The position numbers and the translations under genes are program-made. From Steromphala cineraria (taxonomy: Eukaryota > Mollusca > Gastropoda > Trochida > Trochidae), in assembly GCA_916613615.1 (NCBI GenBank), contig OU744732.1:35748478-35812477 (forward strand): a stretch of 64,000 nt of DNA, in the 5' to 3' direction. Of the stretch, positions 11,600 through 24,100 are shown piece after piece. Positions within the stretch are counted from its first letter, which is position 1. The number at the start of each line of letters is the position of its first letter. Below the pieces are notes generated by a model. The model was not told where the DNA came from and ran no database searches. It saw only the letters and a program-made list of their open reading frames with translations.

Positions 11600-12045
11600 A
11601 ATGTTATTGGTTTCCTTTTTTTTTTGCAAAAACCAACCTAGGGGAAATCGCACCCAAATTCATTTAATAGGAGATGATAAGCCGACCTGAAGGCGAATCA
11701 AGGATTTTCATCTCACAACTTCCGATTTCTAAATATACGCTTTAAAACCATTTTTGTAGCGCACGACTAGATTTTATTTTTTTTTCTTTTAAGTACTTAT
11801 TGGTTGCTGCCAAAGTTGATACCCACCGAACGTAATTACGGCACATGAGACACGGTGTAAACCTTACACGTATAATGATCACGTCACTGAAAGCGGGTTC
11901 GTTAAATGCTATGCCCTTTTTACAGGGGGTCGAAATAAGTTTTGTGGATAAAAAATATAAATTTGACATGCAAAATTCGATGAAAGATTTTTCTACCGAG
12001 TAATGAATATACATTCTCAAGAACTAAATTTCATGCCGAACGTAT
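11600..12045. repeat. Dispersed repeat, copy 1
   Basis: Shares many blocks with 41345-41830 in the same order and orientation, for example CACAACTTCCGATTTCTAAAT, GTTGATACCCACCGAACG, TGAGACACGGTGTAAA and AATGCTATGCCCTTT. No TIRs or target duplication were found at the edges and no convincing protein is encoded. It may be an unclassified transposon or an old segmental copy. Confidence 0.7.
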
Positions 12046-12923
12046 GATAATGGGTCTTTGATACTAACATCCGTGATATAATTAAAAAAGTCTTGAATGT
12101 AACTCTAAACCTCATGTTACCTCACCTCGCCTCAACCAGCAAAACATTACTGCTTCGAACCTTAACTTACTTACGCATTGCTATTTTAGTCACGTGGAAT
12201 GCATGTTATCAGGAAAAGTCATTTCTTATTACTGTTCACGTTACTCGCACTGTACGGCGGATTTATATCTAGGTCAGGGACGATACGAGAGGAGTGAAGA
12301 GGTCTATGTCACAATGGCTCTCATTGAACTTTACGTAATGGATAACACCCACATGAGAGGGTGTTCTAGCTTAGAGAGGCCTTTGCCCTAGGGAAGGCCC
12401 GAGGGCGCGTTAGCGGATCACTTGTGTTAAATAAATAGTTATTTGAAGACAAATAATTTGAGGGCCTTATAATGATTAATACCCCGCTTGGAGGGCGTTA
12501 TTTCGTCTAAGGCCTTCAAAGCAGGGTATTATACAATGCAAGGCCCTCTCGGTAATGCCCTATTCCCCTTCACAGGTATGTTCTACCGGAATAAAAACTC
12601 GTTTCAAATAGTGTTAAATGGACCTTGAGGTATATAATCATAACTATTGTGTGGTGCTTTATCGGAGGAGAATGATTAAAATTCTTTACCTTTTCAAAAT
12701 CTATTTGCAAAATTGGAAAAATTAGTTTGGTACCAAAACAACTTATGTATAACTAGCTTTCGGATCGTATAATTTAAACTAGATTGGTATCAAAATGGAT
12801 AATCAATTTGATTTAAAGGCACCCTTAGCGAGAATATCATTCGACCTCCCTTTGTGAATTATGTTAGGTTTGTAAAGAGTTAAGATTTAAATTTGGAGTC
12901 CCGTGTTATTTATTTATATTTAG
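12046..12923. other. No supported gene
   Basis: Moderately GC-richer patch around 12370-12560 with the repeated word GAGGGC(C/G), including GGGCCTTATAATGATTAATACC and the near-complement GGGTATTATACAATGCAAGGCC. These could be degenerate TIRs of an old small element. Otherwise there is nothing. Confidence 0.4.
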
Positions 12924-13052
12924 AGGATATCTTTTGTTTTGAGTGTGATATCACTTATCTCTCATCGAGTGACGGGGTAGAGCCAATATTTTCACTTTAC
13001 CCCGTCACGAGATGAGAGATAAGTGATTTCACACTCAAACCAAAAGATATTC
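12924..13052. repeat. Palindromic element, ~55-bp arms
   Basis: The left arm (GATATCTTTTG, GAGTGTGA, ATCACTTATCTCTCATC, GTGACGGGGTA) is matched by the reverse complement in the right arm ending at 13052, with a few mismatches and a short AT-rich loop. It resembles a foldback MITE. No target duplication is evident. Confidence 0.85.
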
Positions 13053-13370
13053 TGTTTATTGTATGCGCCTGTGGTCGGAAATGTGGTGATTTATGTCCAA
13101 AAGGTCTTGATTCAACAGTTTTCTGGCGACATCATACAATTGTGGATCGTTACTTAGCGACGGCGATGACGTAGCGTTGATTGTAGAGGTGTCGTCAAAC
13201 CATATAGATGACGTCATCCCCTCTGTGATATTTTCACTGACTTGAAAAGGTGATATCACTCTCAGGGTTGAGATCACTTTTCTAGAACTGAGAAAACTCA
13301 ACGCTCAGCATATGATAATAGTAGTATTGAAATGTTTAGATAGAATGTGTCATTCTTGTATTGTTTAAAA
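13053..13370. other. Unclassified sequence with a weak minus-strand frame
   Basis: A minus-strand open frame (13056-13301, 81 codons) contains LYDVARKLLNQDLLDINHHI but has no family I can recognise. The words GTGATATCACTCTCAGGGTT and AGATCACTTTTCTAGAAC recall the neighbouring palindrome, so it may be part of the same decayed transposon. Confidence 0.35.
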
Positions 13371-13379
13371 GACTCACGC

Positions 13380-13650
13380 AAACGCAGGTGCAGTGGTAAA
13401 GTGATATGCTGTACTCTCACGCCACAAATCAGGGTTCGAATCTCGCCAGAGATACCAAAGATTTATGACCTGGGTTCATCCTGTGCTGTGTTCATAGGTA
13501 GGGCACATCATCCACATTGCACCCACATCACAGTCCATCCATGTTTTCATGTAGAACATGATCACGATTAGCGCAAAGTATCAGTTATAAAAGCACAATC
13601 CGTCAGGGTAATGATTAAGGTAGGGACATGTCTTAGGACATGGAAAAGAC
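13380..13650 (+). mobile_element. tRNA-derived SINE
   Basis: The head has an A-box-like GGTGCAGTGGT (13387-13398) and a B box GGTTCGAATCT (13433-13443) at tRNA-like spacing. A tRNA-unrelated body follows. The cloverleaf is too degenerate to be a tRNA gene. The 3' boundary is uncertain and I found no clear target duplication. Confidence 0.65.
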
Positions 13651-14498
13651 GCCATATGTCCACATCATCATTCGTATCATGCAAATGAAAATGAAACAGT
13701 TAATTTCTAACTGGGTTTTAAGTTCTTATATGATAAACCAAGAGGAATTATGGAACCAACATTTAAAGTATTATATTGATAACAAACACAGGAATACTTT
13801 TTAGAGTTGCTTTGAAACAAAATAAACGTGTTTTTCATTTTACACTAAAAGGCATTGACCCAAAATTTCCCGTGATGCATTGCGAGGTTGTAACAAGGAA
13901 CGACATATTTTTGGTTTTGTTTTTGGAGACAGTGATAGCGGCAAACTGGTTACTTGGCTTTGTTCCGCGTGATTCAAATTAACCAATGGGAGTGCTATTA
14001 GATAATAAATCTGATTCTCATTGCAGGCTCGCTAAGCTCCAAATCACGCTCTCTTAGATTTCCAACAGCGATATCACTAGACAACAGTGTATGGAGTTCG
14101 AAATAGTTTGACTGAAAACAGACAGGCTAGAAATAGCGCTGAGTAACCACCTGTCAGCAATACGGCTGAATACCATAGCAGGATATCAGGGGATAGGTTG
14201 TAGGAGATGCAGAATGCAGGATGCACCGAACGTATCTCCTTACAATAGAATGAAGTTTTGCCGGCATGATGTAAGAAAACTCGCATGGATGCCTGTTTCA
14301 GCACCCAGTTAGCAGTTATATTTCATATATGTGGGAGAGTTATGAACAGATCACTCAACTGCCTACCATTTAAAACTAGTTCATTAAATTTGCGAAAGTG
14401 TTTTTATTGCTTTTGCTTGTTATGTATTGAGCTCGTTTGATAATACAATTTTCAATGAGATGTTCTTTCATTTTTCCCTATGTATGTCATAGATTTAA

Positions 14499-14855
14499 AG
14501 GAGCAGTAGAACGTTTTTAAGTGGGAACATAAGGTGATGTCAGGAAAATGAAAACTAATGGTTCCAATTGAAAGTCAATGTATTTAAAGTCAATCGAGCA
14601 GTAATAATTCAAATATATAATGTAAAATAAAGCCGTGCAATTCCTTTTTCTTACACAAAAAGAATTAAAGGTGTTCACACAAAATGGCCCCCAATGGATT
14701 TTATACGAATCGTCGTACTTTGTCCTCTGACTATGGCTGATTGGCTTGTGTAATAAGATTTATGACACTATCAAAATGATACATTTAGCATTAACGTACA
14801 ATTGTCAGTGAAAAAATGTTGATACTAAATTATCAAAAAACGTGCTACTGCCCCT
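14499..14855 (+). mobile_element. Complete TTAA MITE (357 bp)
   Basis: Flanked by TTAA at 14495-14498 and 14856-14859. Termini AGGAGCAGTAGAACGTTTTT and AAAACGTGCTACTGCCCCT are inverted repeats. Copies A and C lack it at the equivalent place, so the insertion came after the duplication. A TTAA target and this size suit a non-autonomous piggyBac-type element. It has no coding capacity. Confidence 0.9.
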
Positions 14856-14859
14856 TTAA

Positions 14860-16066
14860 TGAATACTAGCCAACGTCTTTATATAACATCTGTGACCCTC
14901 TTTTTGTGTACAGTCGAACTTGTCTGGAAAGGCCACCCAGGGGAACGACCAAAAGTGGCCTTTATATGGAGGTGACCTTTTTACAGAGGTTCGAGTGTGA
15001 CGTCTTACGCATAGATAAATAACAAATATTCTGATATCATATTTTTTATTTTGCAATGACAGCACATTGCACATACATCAGTAAACATAAATACTCTATT
15101 TCTAAAAAGACAAAATATTCAACACCTTAAAACATTCATAAAAATGTGTGTAATTAAAATCTAGATACTTAGTTGGTAAAATAGTCACCGTTTTGTTGGG
15201 TTTCGTAATTAGTTAAGACTTGATTGTTGTGAAATACTTAACAAGCTTAACATTTCTATCGATGCACAATTTACTGAGAGAGGATATGGTCATACATATT
15301 AAGTTCTACTCTAAAAAATCAAATTTGTACACAAACTTGTATTTATTATAAGATAATCAAAAAAATATAAACAACATATAGAAATATATTCATCTTATAT
15401 TCATAATGACTAAAATTATTGTCTGTCAAATGTGTATGAACTTTTTTAATTATAAGATTGAGAATAATACATCATCTCTCAAAATTGCAGAATCATAATG
15501 TACATCAGATGTGAAGAGCCATTAATGAAAACATCAAGGAAAGATCACATTAAAAAGCATTATTTCTCATATCAGCACTTTTCTACTCAAGATTTATGAA
15601 TTTATTGTCATTTGTTTCATGCATATGGATTTTTGGTTGGTGACATAGAAATTGAAGTACAGTGTAAATATCGAAATCAATTGCCAAAAAATCAGTAAAA
15701 ACTTATTATGTTATCATATATTTTAAATACTTTTCTCCCTGATATATTTTTGTAACATCCAAACTCACTTGTCCATTTTACATAAATCACAACAAGGCAG
15801 TTTAAATATGTTAACATGACAATACAATGTATATGATTAATTTTTCCCCTGTATCAAATGCTGATTTGGTATAATTAAGGCATCAAACAAAACACAAGAG
15901 GATATAGTCTATAGCCAGCTACCTCCAAAGTCTATGTATATAAGACACATTGTTGTTTCGGAGGTCAAGGCAAGAAATGCGAGAATACAAAATAAGCTAA
16001 TCAATACAAAAATGAATACATACAAAGAGAATGCAATATATTTCATAAACAAACTGTGTTACAAAG
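14860..16066. other. 3' flank of the copy B gene
   Basis: Non-coding, matching copies A and C. It holds a 48-bp block (15927-15974, with the TATA-like TATATAAG) that is identical in C at 37478-37525. The open frame at 14856-15074 is not conserved between copies. Confidence 0.6.
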
Positions 16067-17674
16067 TTAGGGGATCAAACAAATGACAAAGTTGAAAACA
16101 TCGGACACCGTTAATGTCTGTAGTGTATAGGATAGAATATTATTACCTAAATCAACTACTCCTAGTGTACCAGGTGATTTCCCATTACTAATATAATACA
16201 CTTTGTTCTGGTAGAAAATTACATTATAAATATAAAAATCAAATTGTCTTACTTCACTGATTATCTCGGTTGATATGGACATTTTCATTATCTTTATCTC
16301 GTTACTATAATACAGTTGACCATTGTTAAGGTCAAGAGTTACTGCATAAATTCCGGACCCGGTGTCCAGGTTCCTTAATCCAGTGCCATTATAAAATACC
16401 TTGAACAGCCTATCATATTGACAAGCATATATAGTTCTAATTTTGGGGTTCAGGGCAATAGCACAAGGATAACGATTACCTGATAAGTCCACTATAGAAG
16501 TGAAACTTTCCCCACGTAGACCCATTCTACTTATTGTCTTAATGGGATGAATTGTTGTAAGGAAGACAATTCCTCTTTCCTCATCAGCTGCCATTCCTCT
16601 TGTTCTTATATTGTTCTTTATTATTGACGTCCTTGGAGTGTCAAGTTCTGATGTGATGATCCTGTGAGGCTTGTATAAACCAATCAACAAAGAGTTTAAT
16701 TTTGAAATATAGACAACAGACTCATAGTCTTTAAGAGAAAGGTATGGATAAATGTCAATAGAGTTGGTTTTGATGGAATATTGACGCATCTGAAGATTAG
16801 CAGTCTTATAATATGGGGCTACAAGGATCCGACTTCTCTCTTCTTGTGGAGATGTTCTTGTCGTTGTAAGTGTTGTTGTCGTTGTTGGTGCTGCAGTGGA
16901 CGAGGAGACTGCTGTTGTTTCTGATGCAGGAAAAGTGTCTTTACTGACACTTGTATTCAATGGTTTACACAAATCACTCACTGTCTGGTTTAGTTTCCTG
17001 ATCTGTTGATCGTGCTTTGCCAATTCACTTGTGAGTTGATCAGATTTAAGACAAGTTGAACACTCAAACATTGAATCAAAGCCTTTGTTGATTGTTCTGT
17101 TTGATGAAGCACACGAATCATTCATTTCTTTAAGTTTCTTATCAAGTTCCATGATTTGCTGATGTGCAATTTCTACTGTCAAACGTTCAGATTTAAGAAG
17201 CCTTGAACAAGACACCAACTCACTGTTTTCTGTCTGCTCTTTCCTAAAGTTTTCCCTAAAGACCTCGTTGTCCTCTTCAACCTGTTCAAGAGAAGTCCTC
17301 ATTACGTGGAGCTGTGTCCTTATCTGATGGTTCGCCCTCTTCAGATGCCTCACCTCGGATATCACTTCGGATTTAATCAGATCCTCAACAGACTCACCTC
17401 GGAGTATTTCAGACAAGGCCTCAGTGACGTATTGTCGTATTTCCGTCTTCAGTTCACTCTTAATCTTGAGAAGTTTCATGTCTTGCTTATATAAGACGTC
17501 GGCCTTGTCTGTCAACATTCTGTTTTCAAAATCATCAAAACGTGCCGAGAAGACACCCATTCCATTTTCCAGCATGTTCAATTTATCATTGATTAGTCCA
17601 ATTTCCTCCCTACAACTGACATAGCACATAAGAGACAATGGAATCCACAGAGATAGAAAGCTGGCAACCTCCAT
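16067..17674 (-). CDS. Secreted coiled-coil / beta-propeller-like protein (copy B)
   Basis: Intact single-exon frame of 535 codons. I chose the ATG at 17672-17674: the upstream in-frame extension begins with GTG, and a TATA-like site lies about 65 bp upstream. Residues 1-21 are a signal peptide ending in LSLMCYVSC. Residues 22-238 are rich in Leu/Glu/Lys heptads and predict a long coiled coil. Residues 252-281 are a Thr/Ser-rich linker, probably O-glycosylated. Residues 282-535 form a globular domain with repeated beta-strand words (GIVFL, TIYACQYDRLFKVF, IYAVTLD, GQLYYS, KVYYI) spaced like YWTD/LY beta-propeller blades. Candidate N-glycosylation sites include NRT, NQT and NGT. Cys pairs in the coiled coil (CSTC) suggest disulfide-linked oligomers. 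Paralogues are at 37941-39497 (intact) and 2463-3066 (broken). The ligand and function are unknown; an extracellular adhesive or recognition role is inference from architecture. No transmembrane segment follows the signal peptide. Confidence 0.85.
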   Translation of the reverse strand: MEVASFLSLWIPLSLMCYVSCREEIGLINDKLNMLENGMGVFSARFDDFENRMLTDKADVLYKQDMKLLKIKSELKTEIRQYVTEALSEILRGESVEDLIKSEVISEVRHLKRANHQIRTQLHVMRTSLEQVEEDNEVFRENFRKEQTENSELVSCSRLLKSERLTVEIAHQQIMELDKKLKEMNDSCASSNRTINKGFDSMFECSTCLKSDQLTSELAKHDQQIRKLNQTVSDLCKPLNTSVSKDTFPASETTAVSSSTAAPTTTTTLTTTRTSPQEERSRILVAPYYKTANLQMRQYSIKTNSIDIYPYLSLKDYESVVYISKLNSLLIGLYKPHRIITSELDTPRTSIIKNNIRTRGMAADEERGIVFLTTIHPIKTISRMGLRGESFTSIVDLSGNRYPCAIALNPKIRTIYACQYDRLFKVFYNGTGLRNLDTGSGIYAVTLDLNNGQLYYSNEIKIMKMSISTEIISEVRQFDFYIYNVIFYQNKVYYISNGKSPGTLGVVDLGNNILSYTLQTLTVSDVFNFVICLIP

Positions 17675-17735
17675 TTTGAAGAATACACATAGAGCTGTTA
17701 ACACAATCACTTTCAGTGCAGCGATGAAGCGCTCG

Positions 17736-17741
17736 CTTATA
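17736..17741 (-). promoter_or_regulatory. TATA-like element of the copy B gene
   Basis: Minus strand reads CTATAAGC. It lies about 62 bp upstream of the chosen ATG and is preserved in copy A (3126-3131) but degenerate in copy C. A transcription start about 30 bp downstream would leave a short leader and would exclude the GTG-initiated N-terminal extension. Confidence 0.4.
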
Positions 17742-17749
17742 GCATGCGA

Positions 17750-18703
17750 CCTAGATTGATATATTTACCTTGACACTTACTCCGGACATGCACATACTAC
17801 GTGCAGTTGGCAAATATCCAAGTTAAGAGAGAAGTAGATACGATATAGGCTACATTTAGTAGTAAGGTCAGCTTGACATATGATTAAAGGTGAACTGGTT
17901 TCATGTATTGACAGAGGGTAACACTATAACATGATTGTTGAAAGGTATGCTATTTAAACTTATCTTGGTTTGTTATATCTCTTGGGATTTGGCTTACTAA
18001 TACAGTATATGGTGTACAATTTTACAGGCATTGTGACTAAAATATTATCATAAAGGTTGTGGTGACACATCTGTGGAGGTCTCAATTGTTTATCACAGAA
18101 TTTATGTCCAAGACGATAACTGTTTAAAAATGTAGAAATCTTACTTCAAAAAAAAAATCATCATTTGAAATATATTATCTTAATTTATTAATTTTTAGTT
18201 TATTTCATTTTTTATATATGCATAGATTATATGATTTTTAAACTTCCACTGTCAACTTCAAAGTGAGTCATCAACTGTCCGATTTTTATTATGCGTTTCA
18301 CCAGCAAAAAAAACACTGACCACTGACTGTTACCTCTTGAAATTTATGATTTTGTTATGTTAAGTTCCCTATGAACAAAATAGTACAATGCTGAATATGT
18401 TTGTATCGTTAACTTGATCTTGTACCACCATTTGTGGCTGTGATTGACAAGATTGACTGATTGATTATTTGCTATCTATGTTAAGGAAATAAAACAATCC
18501 ATGTAAGGATTAGAAACAAATTGAATTATATGTTTTAAAGGAGATTAATCCGTCAAAAAACGAATGTTTTTACCATAAAAAAAGATGTAGACGGAAAAAT
18601 CTCATGAAAAACTTTTAAAAAGTGTTGGGTTATGTATAACTCAATTGAACTAAACACTTTAAAACCAAAAACAAAATATTTTGCGATCGAAAATCCACAT
18701 ACA
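17750..18703. other. Upstream flank of the copy B gene
   Basis: Non-coding, matching copy A at 3140-3870, with extra blocks at about 18025-18120 and 18200-18350 that A lacks. It ends at the insertion point of the 9.6-kb element (CCACATACA). Confidence 0.7.
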
Positions 18704-21193
18704 ATTGACCATTTTCCAGTTTTGACGTTTAGAGTTATCTGCCCTTGACCGCGGGCAACGTCACGCTTGGCGTCAATGGGATCTAGTGCAGTAGCTTACA
18801 TTTTGGTGGTGTAAAATTGTATGGGAAAGTGTTTGATTTGAAAGAAATTAGACAATAATAAATAATAATTGTGAAGGGTGAGTTTCCTTATCTTAATCTG
18901 TCTTTTTATGTCATAGGCCATCGTACGGTTGTCTGTATTAGCCTATATATGGCTATGTAACTCAATTTATGTTTGATTTTCGTGGCATGAATAATTTTCA
19001 TGATATAACTTTAAAACGTTGTCAATCAAATTGATTTAAAAACTATTTTACCAGTTAGGATTAAATCATTCATCTGTAAATAATTCTTTGAAAAGAAAGT
19101 TTGAAAGTTTATACGAATCCTTCCAGTTCTATTAACAATTTACCAGCAAAATATAGTGATTGTGGCCTTTTGGCTTGTCATAAAATTAGTTTCCTAATAA
19201 ATTTATGCAAAACATACATGTATATTTACGTTGACGTACCATCGGAGAATACTGTATTAATTAATAATTTATAAAATGAGTTATTTAGTCAAATATGATG
19301 TGATCGGAGAGCCATTACATATTTTATAGCTTAAACTCTAAATATACGTCTTTTTGGTATTTCTACGTTGTATGCAACATAACAGATGTCTTACTTAGGC
19401 CTATGAAATAAATTATAGACGACGATTAAATTAAATAATTGGCTTATTTCGCGAATATCTCTCTATCTACGCGTCATTTTCTCGTTAAAAATATACAGAG
19501 GTATCATATTTTGTCGTATTTTGCGTAAATTCAATAGACTAATGTTATTCGGTTTGACATAAATAAAATCTTATTCGATGAATTATGTACATTGTATATA
19601 TCTTTGTCAAACTGTGTAATAATCTCAGTTTGAAGTACATAAATATTAAAATTCGATGACTATCCGTTGTAAAACAGGACTCCCATTAGCCACCATTAAA
19701 ATTTTATGCATCAATTAACATAAAATATGATGATGAAATTTATGCTATTCGTAAAGAAAAATAAACATGGTATAAATTAACGGAAAAAATGTAACCGTAG
19801 CTAAGGTGATTCCTCACAAAGTCGCTTCGTTAAAAGGAATCTAGAATTCTTTCATGAAATTCTATGGAAATATAATATGACATCCTTTTAGCACACCACT
19901 GTATATTACTAGAAATTAATCTTTGAAACACTTTTAAAACGTGATCCTCAATTCACCCCGATGTCGGTTACTAATTTTCAAAACTCACGTTTGCAGTGGT
20001 GGTATATCGTACGGTATTCGATCAAATCAAGTTTCTATGCCGTTATTTTGTCGCTCAACTAAACCTATTAGCCCATAATTTGTACTTTTCAGCAACAATC
20101 AGTAGCTCTTGACTAAATAAAACCATTAATGTGTACTGTTAATCCGAGTATTCGCGATTAATAATCATATAGTGTTAGAAACCATTTTGATCCGGAGTAT
20201 ATTCAAGGTTGTTTTCTAAGCCATTTATGTTCAATTTTGATAACTCTATGCAAATCATTCAGGACTGCTATGAAGATATTGTTATCTCAGTTATTGCAAA
20301 GCGATAAATATTGTAAAAATGTGTGTCCCCGACATATTCACGAATCACGGCATGCAGGCGGCTTCAACCTGACGACTGTTCAATGCCGGTGATTATTCTA
20401 ATATTTACGGTGTAATACTCAGAGGCAAAAGAAACTACACCATATAAAATGCAAGGTAGTTAATTAAGACGGAAACAGGGTTACTTCATGTCTTCATTAG
20501 CAACCTGAACTAATAGTATGAATTTAAAAGCAATATTTGATCAAGGCTTTTGAATTATACGCCTTTCAAAAATTGTCGTTTTAAAATCTTCTAAAGATGA
20601 TGAGCTAGGAAAGTGAAAACTGTTTTTTATTTGTTTTTTTTAGCGTGATACAGCATACATGCTTTAACAAACTGATTTCCAAGAAGGTTATTCATATTTG
20701 TAACATCTTTTATCTATATTCTTTATTTTTATTTTTTATTAATATACTTTTTCAAGTTTGATTCATTACATTATGGCCAAAAAGCATCTTGAAATCTGTT
20801 TTAGGACCTCAAGTAAAATTGAACAGTCAGAACAATAAAAGAATCATACTCTGATGAACGAAATTGTGAGTACTTATTCATAGCCTATCGCGGTGTCCAG
20901 TTGTCGCATTTCACTAGTCACAGCATTGTGTAATTCACCCTCTTGAAAAAGTTGATAACGTTTCTTCTGCCCCTCAGTGTTTTATTCTGACTCAACAAGT
21001 TTTTTTTGTTGTTTTTTTTGTTTTTTTTACACTTGATTAATGTTTATTCTGTACAAACAGTTCTTTTTTCTTTTTTTTTTCTTTTCCATATTTTGTGATA
21101 CAGGCATTTACATCATTCAAAAGAAACATATAACATATAGTTTCACATATATACATTCATAGTTAATATGTACAAATTCAGAAGATGGCCGAT

Positions 21194-24100
21194 TTATTTT
21201 CCAAGTAGTAAATGTAATGTTGACCAATATTTAAAAAACATTTCTTCAGATTCTGTTGACAAAAATACATATCTTGACATATCATAGTAGCGTCTAATTT
21301 CACGCTTTATGTATTCTAACTTGGGTATAAAACCCTTCATACTGCATCTATAAATATATTGTTTGACGAGTAAAATGATTGCATTAACAGGATTATTGTT
21401 TTTTCCTTTCATTCCCAAAATGATTATTTTGTTTGTAAATTTAAGTTTCAATTGTACTGAGTTCAACCATGATTCTATTTCGTTCCATAATCTATAAATA
21501 GGTTCACAATCCCATAAAATGTGATTAATTGTTTCAACTTCAATTTCACAAAATGAACATAATGGTGATGGTTCATATCCAATTTTATAAAGAAACTGTT
21601 TTGTTGGAATGATATTATGTATAATTCTGAATTGCAACCATTTTAAATCTGTACTTTTCGAGCATTTATTGGCAATGATATTAACAATTTTCCAATCATT
21701 CTCTTAGAGATCAATTTGTAGAACTTTTTCCCATTTTGAATAACTTGGCAAGCGGATAAATTTCGAGTTTAATAGAGTGGCATATAGTGTTTTGCTCCCA
21801 ATAATTGTGTCAATCTTTGAAATATTAAAAGGATAAATAGGATCAAGCAACTTCCTTTTGAATTTTTGTATATTCAAGGATCGAATATATGTCATTATAG
21901 CTCTTTTCACCGATTCATAAGTCAGAAAATTAGTCTTGATAGAAAACGTATTGGAAAATTCTTCATATGTTAACAGTCTTCCTTCATCATGAAGTAAATC
22001 ATTCACAAATATAACACCTTTCTTATACCAATCATAATACAGAAATGGATGTTTATCAATTAGAATATTGTCGTTGTTCCAAAGCGATTGACATTGTAAA
22101 TCTTATTCACTTATAATTTCTTTTTTACTCATACATATGAAGTCTGACCATTCGAAAAGAATGTCTTTCCAAAACAGGTTTGATGAAGAAGAGATCAACC
22201 TAGTTCGTATGAAACTACTATCCAATAGTAAAAAGGGAGTTTTGATCTTTAGTTGATTGTTGAAAAGATATGTCCATTTAAGGTCATTTCCGCTTAATCT
22301 TTTTATCCATTTTAATTTTTGTGATGATATAATCTTTCTTATGCTTGGAGTTTTTATCCCTCCGTGCTCTGGGTTTAAAATCATAACATCTCTTTTAACC
22401 TTATCTGGTTTGTTTTTCCATATGAAATTAAAACATTTTTTTCTGCAATCTTTCAATAACGCATTTTTTCGGGTTTGGTAAAGATGAGAAAAGGTGGTTA
22501 AGCTTTGGCAATAAAAGTGATTTAAGCACTGTGTTTCTTCCATATGGAGTTAAAGTACGAGCTGACCAAATATTCATTTGCCTTTCAATTTGACATAGCT
22601 TTTCATTGTAGTTTTTTTCTACCATTTGTTCTAGATCAATATCAAACTGTATACCTAAAAGAGTAAAGTTTGTTTGTGACCAGTTGAAATTCAATTCTTT
22701 ACACATCTTGTATCGGGTTCTCTTTTTGGAACCTATCCATATAAGTTTAGTTTTATCTACATTGACTTTCAATCCTGAAAAACGGGCAAAAAATTCTAGA
22801 GTATTTAACGCTTAGTAAAGGCTTTTTTCCGATCCATCTAGTGTAAGCGTTGTATCGTCTGCAAACTGTGAAAGAAGATATTCTATATTTCCAAGTTTAA
22901 TTCCTTTTATGTTTTTGTTATTTCGTATCATGATACCCAAGATTTCGACACATAGCAGAAAAATATACGGCGCTATAGGGTCTCCCTGGCGGCATCCCCG
23001 ACTTATTTTAAAAGGATTAGACGCGAATCTATTAATCAAGACTCTCGATTCAATATCATTGTAGAATGTTTCTATCCACTGTGTAATACTTGGTCCAAAA
23101 TTAAAGAACTTTAAGACTTTACTGAGGTAATTTCTGTCTACTGAATCGAAGGCTTTTTCAAAATCAATTAGAAGCAGTAAGCCTGGTATCTGACAAGTTT
23201 CAGTATATTCCATTAGATCATAGATAAGTCGTGTTACCTCGCCAATTTATCTTCCTGTGACGAAGCCTTTTTGATCTTCATTTATGATGCTAGGTAGTAT
23301 CTTTTTAATTCTGTTTGCAATTGCGGCGGCACCAATTTTATATGAAGTATTAAGAAGAGAGATTGGGCGCCAGTTTTTCAAAAAATTCTTAGACTTATTA
23401 GCTTTTGGAATGCAGGTTATCAATCCTTGTTTCTGAGAAATTGACAAATTGTCATTTTCATAGCCAAAGTTAAGCGAATTAAGAAGGAAATCCCCTAGAT
23501 CTTTCCAGAAGAATTTAAGAAATTCCGTTGTGAAACCATCAGGACCTTGACTTTTTTCATTTTTCATCTTCTTAAGTGCATACGATAGTTCGCTCAATTT
23601 TAATTTTCCTTCAAGGTCACATTTTTCTAGTTCATTTAAGACAGGTATATCTTCATTTTTAAATAATTGTTTAAGATTGATATCAGTTTTTTCTTGTGCA
23701 GTGTATAATCTTTCGTAAAAAAGTTTTGTTTCTTCAAGTAATTGTTCACTTTCTGTTAGTGGTTCCGTCATTTTTTTCTAAAACAGTAAATGATTTATTC
23801 AAAAAATTTCTTGATTCTAATTTCAAAAAGTATTTTGTTGGTTTTCCCCCTTTTTCGATCCAATTTGCTTTTGATCTTATCAGTATTCCGTTTATTTTAT
23901 GATTTGCAATTTCATCTAAGTCCTGTTTCAAGACGTTAATTTCTGTTTTAAGTCATCGTTTTCAGTCAAATCTAGTTTCTTTTCTAATTCTAAAAGTCTC
24001 GACTCAAATGTCTTTTCCTTTTTATTTATGATCTTCTTTTTAGTTGACGAATAGTATATTGTCTTGCCCCTGATCATGAGGAGTAATGTTTCCCAAAGTA

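Noticed and set aside
16067..17710. Start of the copy B gene at 17710
   Set aside because: That codon is GTG and lies near the likely transcription start. The ATG at 17674 begins a clean signal peptide and aligns with copy C.
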